Shown here: positions 1 through 6,808 of the stretch, in pieces
How positions within the stretch are numbered: position 1 is the stretch's first letter
Layout: each line of letters opens with the position of its first letter
Assembly (NCBI GenBank): GCA_910578795.1
Contig: CAJTSD010000029.1
Coordinates: forward strand, 1-45,295
Direction: 5' to 3'
Source of the DNA: an uncultured Lachnospiraceae bacterium
Lineage (GTDB): Bacteria > Bacillota > Clostridia > Lachnospirales > Lachnospiraceae
DNA: 45,295 bases
The notes under the pieces: generated by a model
Databases searched by the model: none
Told to the model about the DNA's origin: nothing
What the model saw: only the letters and a program-made list of their open reading frames with translations
Position numbers and translations under genes: made by a program

Positions 1-780
1 AACGGATGCCACTACCATATCAATCACAATAAACGGTATGTAAATAATAAATCCGATGATAAACGCAGTCCTAAGCTCGCTAATAATAAATCCTGGTATC
101 AGTACGGAAGTTGGAACCTGCTCCATGCTTGCACCATCCCATGCCGTATTAGAAATCTGCATAAACACATCAATATCTTTTATCTGTGCCTGCTCAAACA
201 TAAACGTCCTAAGAGGCGTAATCGCTGTTTCATAAGCCTCCTCAAAACCAATCTCACCGGCATCATAGGGCACAATTGCTTCCGTATACACCTGTGAAAA
301 AATAGGCTGCATAATGAAAAAAGTAAGGAACAATGAAATCGCAATCAATACCTGATTTGGCGGCGCTGATTGCGTATTTAATGCCTGTCTTGTAAAATGC
401 AGTACAATTAAAATTCTTGTAAATGAAGTAATGGTTACGAGAAGAATCGGCAGCACTGCAATTGCCGTAAGAACAAGCAGAATCCGAAGTGTACCGTTTA
501 ATTCTCCATTACCGTTATCAAGCGTAATGGTAAGACTGTTTGCAATATTTAATTCTGCCAAATCTTCCGGTGTCTCCGCCGTACCCGGGTCACTGATTGT
601 CGTTCGATTCTCATCGGTATCAGGCTGATTGTCCAATATATGCTCCGCAGCAGCCTCATCCTCGCTCGTAGCGCTTGCAACAGCCACATCAGCTACCACA
701 AGCAAAAACACCATCGCCAGCGCATAAAACAGCTTTCTAAGTTCCTGCTTTATATCATAGTTTTTATATCTGTTTCTCAT
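1..780 (-). CDS. fliP: FliP, flagellar type III export gate protein (3' part beyond window)
   Basis: FliP forms the core of the flagellar export gate in the membrane together with FliQ and FliR. The reading frame starts at an ATG at 778-780, preceded by an AAGGAG ribosome site about 13 nt upstream, and stays open to the left edge, giving 260 codons without a stop. The N-terminus has a hydrophobic signal-like stretch (about residues 18-34), then an acidic linker, then the family core: a TM helix around LRILLVLTAITVLPILLVT, the motif TSFTRILIVLHFTRQALNTQ and the segment APPNQVLIAISLFLTFF. The C-terminal TM helices are outside the window. It follows fliO in the same direction, as in other flagellar operons. 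Family identity is secure; only the end is missing. Confidence 0.95.
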   Translation of the reverse strand, partial: MRNRYKNYDIKQELRKLFYALAMVFLLVVADVAVASATSEDEAAAEHILDNQPDTDENRTTISDPGTAETPEDLAELNIANSLTITLDNGNGELNGTLRILLVLTAIAVLPILLVTITSFTRILIVLHFTRQALNTQSAPPNQVLIAISLFLTFFIMQPIFSQVYTEAIVPYDAGEIGFEEAYETAITPLRTFMFEQAQIKDIDVFMQISNTAWDGASMEQVPTSVLIPGFIISELRTAFIIGFIIYIPFIVIDMVVASV

Positions 781-857
781 TTTTATACTCTTGCTCCTTC
801 CATAGCATACAAATTCTTGACAACGAAAAGCGCAGCTTTTTGTTGTATGCAGCGTAA

Positions 858-900
858 GCACAAATTTGCGGATTAAAAATTTTAATTTTCAACCTTGCTA
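858..900. repeat. Copy 1 (partial) of intergenic hairpin repeat in fliO-fliP gap
   Basis: GCACAAATTTGC followed by AAAATTTTAATTTTCA matches the second half of the elements at 6672-6732 and 12865-12926. The other half is replaced by a separate hairpin (CATACAA...TTGTATG with inner ACAACGAAAAGC/GCTTTTTGTTGT, 804-847). It abuts the fliO stop codon. Confidence 0.5.
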
Positions 901-1230
901 CTTCCTGAGTTTTTCAAAAATATCCTTAAAGCTTACCATAGCTGTATTTTCACTGTTTTTAGCAAACTCCGTAATATCATCCTTGGCAAGTTCTCCAAGT
1001 AAGGTAACTGTTTCCTTGCACACCACATAGGAAAAATATTTTTCACCAATTCTTACTACCTGAATATACTTGGTTGGCGCTATTTTAAAAGTTTCAATAA
1101 TCTCCACATTTGCGCTTTGATATCTTCCCTTTTGTAAACCGGCCGTAAATTTTGTCGTAATATATGCAAGCGCCAACACAAATACAAATATCAGTAATAC
1201 CGTAAACAATTGTACGATCGAGTCCAGCAT
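898..1230 (-). CDS. fliO: FliO/FliZ-type flagellar export assembly protein
   Basis: This 110-residue protein has one N-terminal TM helix (about residues 5-27) followed by a small cytoplasmic domain (EIIETFKIAPTKYIQVVRIG), the layout of FliO, which helps FliP assemble into the export gate. The call rests on size, topology and position between cheY and fliP, because FliO sequences are poorly conserved. It begins 2 nt after the cheY stop, so it is probably translated by coupling. Its stop codon (898-900) abuts a copy of the repeated hairpin element described separately. Confidence 0.85.
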   Translation of the reverse strand: MLDSIVQLFTVLLIFVFVLALAYITTKFTAGLQKGRYQSANVEIIETFKIAPTKYIQVVRIGEKYFSYVVCKETVTLLGELAKDDITEFAKNSENTAMVSFKDIFEKLRK

Positions 1231-1232
1231 TA

Positions 1233-1595
1233 TTAACCAACTACCTTCTTAACCGCCTCTAATACTCGTTCCGCCTGAAAAGGTTTCACAATAAAATCCT
1301 TAGCGCCTGACTGAATTGCCTCAATAACCATTGCCTGCTGTCCCATAGCAGAACACATAATGACATTTGCTCCGGGATCAAGCTGTTTGATTGCTTTCAA
1401 TGCCTGAATACCGTCCATCTCTGGCATTGTAATATCAAGCAGCGTCAAATCCGGTGATGCCTCCTGATATTTACTAACGGCAACTTTTCCGTTTTCGGCT
1501 TCTGCTGCGACTTCATATCCGTTTTTGGTAAGGATATCTTTTATCATCATCCTCATAAACGCCGCATCATCCACGATAAGAACTCTCTTTCCCAT
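1233..1595 (-). CDS. cheY: CheY-type chemotaxis response regulator
   Basis: A single receiver domain of 120 residues with no output domain. The acid pocket D9/D10, the phospho-acceptor D54 (in LLDITMPEMDG), the switch residue S82 and the conserved K104 (VKPF) are all present. Phosphorylated CheY binds the N-terminal motifs of FliM and FliY at the motor switch, and both of those genes lie just upstream. The same cheY position, between fliY and fliO, is found in Bacillus subtilis (cheY-fliZ-fliP). An AAAGGA ribosome site precedes the ATG. Other cheY-like genes may exist elsewhere, but this is the one inside the operon. Confidence 0.95.
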   Translation of the reverse strand: MGKRVLIVDDAAFMRMMIKDILTKNGYEVAAEAENGKVAVSKYQEASPDLTLLDITMPEMDGIQALKAIKQLDPGANVIMCSAMGQQAMVIEAIQSGAKDFIVKPFQAERVLEAVKKVVG

Positions 1596-1627
1596 ATCTG
1601 ATCTAATCCTTTCTTAATGAAACTTCC

Positions 1628-2881
1628 TTATTTAATAATTTCCATAATTCTGACGCCGAAGCTTTCCTCAATAACAACAACTTCACCCTTTGCAACAAAC
1701 TTACCGTTTACAAGCACGTCAATCGGCTCACCTGCAATTTTGTCAAGCTCAATAATTGTACCGGGAGCAAACTCTAATATATCGGAAATGGATTTACTTG
1801 TACGTCCAAGCTCTACAGTTACCTCTAACGGCACATCCTTAATCAGCTCGATACTCTCGGCGCTTACCATTTCACCCTGCCCTACCGGTGCAAAACTTTG
1901 GAACTGCGCAGGTTGTATATTTACATTGGGCATTCCGTAACCCATCATAGGCATTCCCATTTGCGGCATTCCCATGTTCATCTGGGGCTGCATCCCCATG
2001 TTCATGTTCATGTTCATGTCCATACCGCCCTGAGGCATTCCCATGCCCGCTTGGGGCATATTCATCTGAGGCTGCTGCATGCTCATATCCGGTGCAGGCG
2101 CTGCCGGCATTGGTGCAGGTGTTGGTGCCGGAGCCGGTGCAGGCGTTTCTGGTGCTGCCGCATCTCCACCGCCCATCATCTGATTCATAAATGTATCCGA
2201 TACATCTTTTGCAAACTCCAACGGATAAAGCTGCATCAATGTGGAATCCACCAAATCTTCAATCTGCATCCTGAACGAAATCTTGACAAAATTGTCTTCA
2301 AGGAACGGAGAAAGCTCCTTTGGCTCCTTAGACTGCAAATCCACAAGACTTGCCTCTGGCGGACTAATATCAATTGTTTTTCCAAGCATAGAGGAAAGTG
2401 ATGTCGAAGAAGACCCCATCATCTGATTCATTGCCTCTGAAATTGCACTCAAATGAAGCTCTGTCAGTTCTCCTTCAATATTTGTACCGTCACCACCCAT
2501 CATCAGATCCGTGATAACCTTTACATCATGCTCCTTCAATACTAAGATATTTGTCCCGTTTAAGCCTACTGTATATTTAATCTGAATAAATACACACGGT
2601 CTTTCATACTCCTGAATCACATCCGCCCATTTTGTCATCTCTACTACGGGTGTTGTAATATTAACTTTCTTATTTACAAGTGAATAAAGTGTTGTAGCAG
2701 AAGTACCCATACTGATGTTTGCAACTTCTCCTATCGCATCTTTCTCCACATCCGACAAGGGTTCTTCCCCTGCCATCGTTGCTGTCGCTGTGTCTGCTCC
2801 CGCATCGCTTCCGCTGTCTGCTGACAGGTCTACGCCATTCAACAACGCATTTATTTCGTCCTGAGATAACATACCATCCAT
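1628..2881 (-). CDS. fliY: FliY, flagellar switch protein with CheC-like phosphatase and FliN domains
   Basis: The protein has 417 residues in three parts. Residues 1-15 (MLSQDEINALL) match the FliM-type CheY-P binding peptide. Residues 40-235 form a CheC/FliY domain with two phosphatase motifs, D48-E52-N55 and S145-E149-N152. Residues 345-415 are a FliN/SpoA C-ring domain ending in VRIMEIIK. Between them (about 239-325) is an unusual Ala/Pro then Met/Gln/Gly/Pro-rich linker with MNMNMNM-type repeats. By family knowledge FliY builds the lower C-ring and dephosphorylates CheY-P. It lies 4 nt downstream of fliM and 32 nt upstream of cheY. The ribosome site is GGAGGAATAGGATA before the ATG. Confidence 0.95.
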   Translation of the reverse strand: MDGMLSQDEINALLNGVDLSADSGSDAGADTATATMAGEEPLSDVEKDAIGEVANISMGTSATTLYSLVNKKVNITTPVVEMTKWADVIQEYERPCVFIQIKYTVGLNGTNILVLKEHDVKVITDLMMGGDGTNIEGELTELHLSAISEAMNQMMGSSSTSLSSMLGKTIDISPPEASLVDLQSKEPKELSPFLEDNFVKISFRMQIEDLVDSTLMQLYPLEFAKDVSDTFMNQMMGGGDAAAPETPAPAPAPTPAPMPAAPAPDMSMQQPQMNMPQAGMGMPQGGMDMNMNMNMGMQPQMNMGMPQMGMPMMGYGMPNVNIQPAQFQSFAPVGQGEMVSAESIELIKDVPLEVTVELGRTSKSISDILEFAPGTIIELDKIAGEPIDVLVNGKFVAKGEVVVIEESFGVRIMEIIK

Positions 2882-2885
2882 TATC

Positions 2886-3866
2886 CTATTCCTCCTCCCT
2901 AAATACAGATGTTACCCTCACTGCATACGCTTCCTTGCTTGCGCCCGGAACTGCACTGAATTTCTTTATATTCCCCACATATACATCCAGCTCATCCTCG
3001 ACTTTTGAATCAAGCCGTATGATATCACCCACCTGTATGTTAACAAAATCACTGACTGTAATAACGCTCTTTCCAAGCACCGCCTTCACGGGCACATCCA
3101 CTCTGCGCACCATGCCTTCAACAAACTGCTCATAAGATTCGTCATCTAAATTCTGCATGCTCGAATACCAAAACTTAGTATTCAATCTGTCCATTACGGA
3201 CTCCAGTGTAAAAAACGGCATACACACATTCATCAAACCTTCTACTTCACCAATCTTTACATTCATGGTAACAAGCGCTACCATATCACTTGGCGAAATA
3301 ATCTGGGCAAACTGCGGATTGGTTTCAATCCGCTCCAAAAACGGATCAACCTCTGCCACGTTTTTCCAGGGTTCCCTTAACAACTGCATACAGATAACCA
3401 TGATTCGTTCAATAATGCTCATCTCAATTTCCGAGAATTCTCTCGGCTTTTCCAATGCGTCACCTCTGCCTCCCAGCATCCTATCTATAATCGCATACCC
3501 CAATCCACTTGTCAACTCCATAATGATGTTTCCGGGCATTGGAGAAAAATTAACGACCGTAAGCAATACCGGATTTGATAACGCGTTTGAGAACTCGGCA
3601 AAGGTTACCGTTTCGGAACTTGCCACACTTACCTGTACATTTTTTCTTAAATAGACCGGTAAGTTTGTAGACAATAGCCTTCCATAGTTATCAAAAATCA
3701 TGTTTAATGTTCTTAAATGTTCCTTCGAGAATTTGGCAGGCCTGCTAAAGTCATAATTTTTGACCTGTCGCTCATCCTTCTCCTGCATATCCTCAACATC
3801 CAGCTCACCGCTGCTTAACGCTGCCAGCAAACTGTCAATCTCACTTTGAGATAATACCTCTCCCAT
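2886..3866 (-). CDS. fliM: FliM, flagellar motor switch protein
   Basis: A full-length FliM of 326 residues. The N-terminal CheY-P binding peptide (LSQSEIDSLL) is followed by the FliM middle domain with LNMIFDNYGRLLSTNL and the GGRGD-type segment (MLGGRGD), and a C-terminal SpoA/FliN-like domain (about residues 250-322). FliM links the FliG torque ring to FliY in the C-ring. The ATG at 3864-3866 is preceded by GGGGGTGAATAGCGA, a ribosome site that overlaps the end of a possible 25-codon ORF. The gene sits between fliL and fliY as expected. Confidence 0.96.
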   Translation of the reverse strand: MGEVLSQSEIDSLLAALSSGELDVEDMQEKDERQVKNYDFSRPAKFSKEHLRTLNMIFDNYGRLLSTNLPVYLRKNVQVSVASSETVTFAEFSNALSNPVLLTVVNFSPMPGNIIMELTSGLGYAIIDRMLGGRGDALEKPREFSEIEMSIIERIMVICMQLLREPWKNVAEVDPFLERIETNPQFAQIISPSDMVALVTMNVKIGEVEGLMNVCMPFFTLESVMDRLNTKFWYSSMQNLDDESYEQFVEGMVRRVDVPVKAVLGKSVITVSDFVNIQVGDIIRLDSKVEDELDVYVGNIKKFSAVPGASKEAYAVRVTSVFREEE

Positions 3867-3869
3867 TCG

Positions 3870-3947
3870 CTATTCACCCCCTGTTAGCATTGTTTCAAAG
3901 AGGTTTTCGTTCATAACCCTAAATATATCAACTTCCCTTTGTTTCAT
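3870..3947 (-). CDS. Possible 25-codon small ORF between fliL and fliM
   Basis: The gap between fliL and fliM is unusually wide for this operon. It contains an ATG (3945-3947) with an AAGGGG ribosome-like site about 6 nt upstream and an open frame of 25 codons (starting MKQREVDIFRVMNENLF) that ends in TAG four codon-distances before the fliM ATG. Its end overlaps the fliM ribosome site, so translation could couple to fliM. I do not recognise the peptide. It may equally be the decayed end of a longer gene or chance. Confidence 0.3.
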   Translation of the reverse strand: MKQREVDIFRVMNENLFETMLTGGE

Positions 3948-3963
3948 ATAAGCCCCTTAAACT

Positions 3964-4482
3964 TTATGAATATAAGAAACTAAATGATACATCATAAATG
4001 ACCTCTGAGCCAAACCGCTCCTGGATTTTCTGAAGAATCTCCGCCTTGATCTGCGCGTCATTGCTTCTTGCATCATCCATTGTGTAATTTCCCATGACGG
4101 AATAAATAATGTCCTTGATAATTCCCTCGCTTGTCGCAAGTGTTTCCTCGTTGTAGGTCTTATAGTCATCATGCGTTTTGTTGAGTGAAAGTGACACATT
4201 TCCCACCGCATAATGAGATGTTCCGTCCTCGCCTGACTTTAACGGGATTGTCATTTCGTCCGTAATGTTGTAAACCGCCGTGTCCGCCATTGTAACCGTC
4301 TGCGCCCCTACGTCCGATGTCGGCAGTCCATTAATTTCAAGCCCTATAATCGTGGAAATGTCTGCCACAAGCGCTGCCGTCTTTCTTGATGCGCTTGAGA
4401 CTGTTACCATCATGATTGCTGACAATACAATATTGACTACCAGCAATGCAAGGATAATAATAGATAATAAGTTTCTTTTCAT
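3964..4482 (-). CDS. fliL: FliL, flagellar basal body-associated protein
   Basis: A bitopic membrane protein of 172 residues: a short cytoplasmic start, a TM helix at about residues 5-28, then an extracytoplasmic domain. The C-terminal half (IIKDIIYSVMGNYTMDDA to the end) fits the FliL family, which rings the stator and supports torque. The gene follows motB by 21 nt and precedes fliM, the usual FliL position. The sequence is diverged, so the call depends partly on topology and context. Confidence 0.87.
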   Translation of the reverse strand: MKRNLLSIIILALLVVNIVLSAIMMVTVSSASRKTAALVADISTIIGLEINGLPTSDVGAQTVTMADTAVYNITDEMTIPLKSGEDGTSHYAVGNVSLSLNKTHDDYKTYNEETLATSEGIIKDIIYSVMGNYTMDDARSNDAQIKAEILQKIQERFGSEVIYDVSFSFLYS

Positions 4483-4503
4483 CGTTTGTCCCCCTTATTT
4501 ATA

Positions 4504-5439
4504 TTAGTTCATCAAGCCCGAGCTTAATGAATTATATACTTTAATCTCGACACGTCTGTTTTTTGCCCTTCCCTCAGGCGTCGTGTTATCCGCAATCGGC
4601 ATATACTCGCCGCGTCCGGAATGCTTTACTGTTCCCGGATCAATGCTGGAATTTTCCTTGAGATAGTCAAATACTGCAAGCGCCCTGTAACTACTAAGCA
4701 CATCATTGTTCTCATACCGTCCTCCATTTAACGGTACCGAGTCCGTGTGTCCTTCGATTTCAATATCCCACTGCGCATATCTTGCAAGAATCATTCCTAC
4801 TTTATTTAAAACTGGAAGCGCATCCTGTTTTAAGTCAGCTTTGCCTGAATCAAACAGAAACGCACCGTTAAAAGTAAGAAGAACATAATCCGCGTCAACC
4901 GACACATCGACCTTGTCTTCAATCATATTTTCTGCAATCGCTTCCTCGATTTTTTCCGCAAGCGCCTCGGAAACCTGCAGTTTTTCCTGTTCAATCTGCT
5001 CTACCGTTTCTTTTAAGTCCTGCATTTCCTGCTCTGTCATCCCCAAAAGCTGTGCTGCATCCATAGCTGCCGCCGTAGTCGCGTCCGTAGGCTCAACATC
5101 CGCCGATGCCTGCTCCGATTTATCCAGCTGCTCAGGATCCTTCGCATCGGCATCCGCCGTCTTACCGCTTGAATTAATGAACTCGTCAAGCATATTCAGC
5201 TGGCTTACGCCGTTGCTGACCAAAATCCCATCGCCGATTGCCTGTGCGCCGCCCCTAAAGATACTAAAAGTCGACTGAAAAGATTTTGCCACTTCCTCAA
5301 ACTTTGCAGCATCAATGGTTGACATTGAGAACAGCAACACGAAGAAGCACATCAGCAGCGTCATCATATCCGAAAAGGTACTCATCCAGGGTTCCGGAGT
5401 TCCGGGCGGGAGTTTAAATTCTTCCTTTTTCTTACCCAT
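4504..5439 (-). CDS. motB: MotB/PomB-type flagellar stator subunit
   Basis: A stator B subunit of 311 residues. A short cytoplasmic tail leads into a TM helix (about 20-40) carrying the ion-binding Asp24 in TFSDMMTLLMCFFVLLFSMS. A coiled region rich in Glu and Gln follows (about 130-190), then an OmpA-like peptidoglycan-binding domain (about 195-305) with FLFDSGKADL, EIEGHTDSVPL and NRRVEI. The TM helix resembles sodium-type PomB more than proton-type MotB; this is inference from similarity. The start overlaps the motA stop (TAATG), so translation is probably coupled. I use motB because the ion is unproven. Confidence 0.93.
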   Translation of the reverse strand: MGKKKEEFKLPPGTPEPWMSTFSDMMTLLMCFFVLLFSMSTIDAAKFEEVAKSFQSTFSIFRGGAQAIGDGILVSNGVSQLNMLDEFINSSGKTADADAKDPEQLDKSEQASADVEPTDATTAAAMDAAQLLGMTEQEMQDLKETVEQIEQEKLQVSEALAEKIEEAIAENMIEDKVDVSVDADYVLLTFNGAFLFDSGKADLKQDALPVLNKVGMILARYAQWDIEIEGHTDSVPLNGGRYENNDVLSSYRALAVFDYLKENSSIDPGTVKHSGRGEYMPIADNTTPEGRAKNRRVEIKVYNSLSSGLMN

Positions 5440-6233
5440 TAAGCTTCACCTCCGCCGCCTTCTTCTGAAGCGCCTCTATCCTTCGGTGCAAGGAAGGATT
5501 TCAGCTTTTCCTCAATAACCCTCGGATTTTCACCTGCCTGTATGGAAAGCAAACCTTCTATCATAATTTCCTTAGCGCTAATCTCTGTTGAGTTGTTTGC
5601 CTGTAATTTATTGGAACAGGGCGAGCAAACCCAGTTTGCAAGCATGGATCCATAGAATGTGGTAATCAGGGCAACACCCATCTTCGGACCAATCGAGGTC
5701 GGGTCTGACATGTTCTGCAACATACAAATCAAACCAACGAGCGTACCAATCATACCCCAGGCAGGCCCCATCGAACCAAGCGTATCCCAAAAGCCGGATC
5801 TTAATTTATGCCGTTCATCAATACTGTTGAGCTCCGTTTCAAGAATCCCCCTTACAAGCTCGGGATCCGTACCGTCAACAATCAGCATGATTCCTTTTTT
5901 CATGAAATCATCCTCCAGGTTTCCGGCTGCCTCCTCCAAAGAGAGAAGACCTTCCTTTCTTGCAATGTTTGAAAGCTCAATAATCTTTGTAATCATTTCC
6001 GGAATGTTAACGCTCACCGGTTTAAAAATCAACCCGATACTTTTCAAACCGCCGACAAAGTTTGGCATCGTGCAGGAGGTCATCGTTGCAAAAACGGCAC
6101 CTCCAAACGTAATCAGCGCCGACGGCGGGTCAAGGAACCAGCGAAGACCTGCAATCGACTCGGCACTTTGGTAAATACCGAACACAACCAAAACAAAACC
6201 TACTATCATACCTATCAAAGACGCTAAATCCAC
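5439..6233 (-). CDS. motA: MotA/PomA-type flagellar stator subunit
   Basis: A four-TM stator A subunit of 264 residues. Visible TM segments are about 5-24, 33-55, 150-172 and 183-205, with a large cytoplasmic loop between the second and third. The motif GPAWGMIGTLVGLICMLQNM followed by SIGPKMGVALITT is typical of PomA-like proteins. With MotB it forms the ion channel that turns the motor. Translation starts at GTG (6231-6233) after an AAAGGAG site. A separate promoter lies upstream in a 207-nt gap, so the stator and switch genes may be expressed partly apart from the hook genes. Confidence 0.94.
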   Translation of the reverse strand: MDLASLIGMIVGFVLVVFGIYQSAESIAGLRWFLDPPSALITFGGAVFATMTSCTMPNFVGGLKSIGLIFKPVSVNIPEMITKIIELSNIARKEGLLSLEEAAGNLEDDFMKKGIMLIVDGTDPELVRGILETELNSIDERHKLRSGFWDTLGSMGPAWGMIGTLVGLICMLQNMSDPTSIGPKMGVALITTFYGSMLANWVCSPCSNKLQANNSTEISAKEIMIEGLLSIQAGENPRVIEEKLKSFLAPKDRGASEEGGGGEA

Positions 6234-6346
6234 TTTTTACACACTCCTTTATCTTTTTCTCTTTTTGCGTATATCAGGCATCCTGTCAAAGCACATCAAA
6301 ACAAATCAATGATTTGCTTACGCCATGTATTTTTTCTCATATATAT

Positions 6347-6375
6347 ATAATACTTTAAGGTTACATAAATTGCAA
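6347..6375 (-). promoter_or_regulatory. Predicted sigma-A promoter upstream of motA
   Basis: On the minus strand a -35 TTGCAA (6370-6375) and a -10 TATTAT (6347-6352) are separated by exactly 17 nt, about 115 nt before the motA GTG. It lies in an AT-rich gap after flbD. The gap also holds two TTACATAA-like words. No sigma-D consensus was seen here. Confidence 0.55.
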
Positions 6376-6440
6376 CAATTTTCTGAATATTTTCTGAAAT
6401 TTTGTCAATTTACCATAGGATACGTGCTTTTTATGTAAAC

Positions 6441-6638
6441 TTATACCAATTTTTCCCTGCAAAAATACTCCTGCCGTGTCGTTTTAATCAGGTTTTTGAC
6501 TTCCAACCGCGATTCTTTTACGATAATTTTTTTCCCATCCGTCAAAGTGAGCACCGTATCCGGCGTTTCCTCAACAGTCCCTATCAGATTTGAGTTAACT
6601 AAAAACTTTGTTCCGTTTAGCTTTGTCACTTCTATCAT
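6441..6638 (-). CDS. flbD: FlbD family flagellar protein
   Basis: A 65-residue protein with the FlbD/SwrD signature MIEVTKLNGTKFLVNSNLI, then ETPDTVLTLTDGKKIIVKES. In Bacillus subtilis the SwrD/FlbD protein raises stator torque and sits between flgE and fliL. Here it lies between flgE and motA, which fits. The ribosome site AAGGGGGAG precedes the ATG. It is separated from flgE by a hairpin repeat and a terminator-like stem, so its expression may depend on read-through. Confidence 0.9.
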   Translation of the reverse strand: MIEVTKLNGTKFLVNSNLIGTVEETPDTVLTLTDGKKIIVKESRLEVKNLIKTTRQEYFCREKLV

Positions 6639-6671
6639 GAAAACTCCCCCTTTCTATATGTATCCATGTAT

Positions 6672-6732
6672 CCGCGAATTTGTGCCATACACAAATTTGT
6701 CGGCTGAAAATCTATGATTTTTCAGCTTGCTA
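6672..6732. repeat. Copy 2 of intergenic paired-hairpin repeat
   Basis: Two adjacent stems: GCGAATTTGTGC paired with ACAAATTTGT, then GAAAATC/GATTTTTC. The element lies between flgE and flbD, next to a terminator. The same arrangement recurs at 12865-12926, and its second half recurs at 858-898. Confidence 0.65.
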
Positions 6733-6737
6733 TCTTA

Positions 6738-6770
6738 GAAAAGCCCGCACTGTCCTGTGCGGGCTTTTTC
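6738..6770. terminator. Intrinsic terminator between flgE and flbD
   Basis: A GC-rich 13-bp stem (GAAAAGCCCGCAC with GTGCGGGCTTTTT, loop TGTCCT). It can work in both directions: the plus strand ends in TTTTT, and the minus strand, the direction of the flagellar genes, ends in TTTTC. It would stop or attenuate transcription between the hook and the stator/switch genes. Confidence 0.75.
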
Positions 6771-6808
6771 CTTTTATATCCCAATGTCAGCTTATGTACC
6801 GCTAATTA

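Noticed and set aside
1898..2401. Plus-strand ORF rich in His and Arg opposite fliY
   Set aside because: It is the reverse reading of the Met/Pro-rich linker and has no ribosome site or family match.
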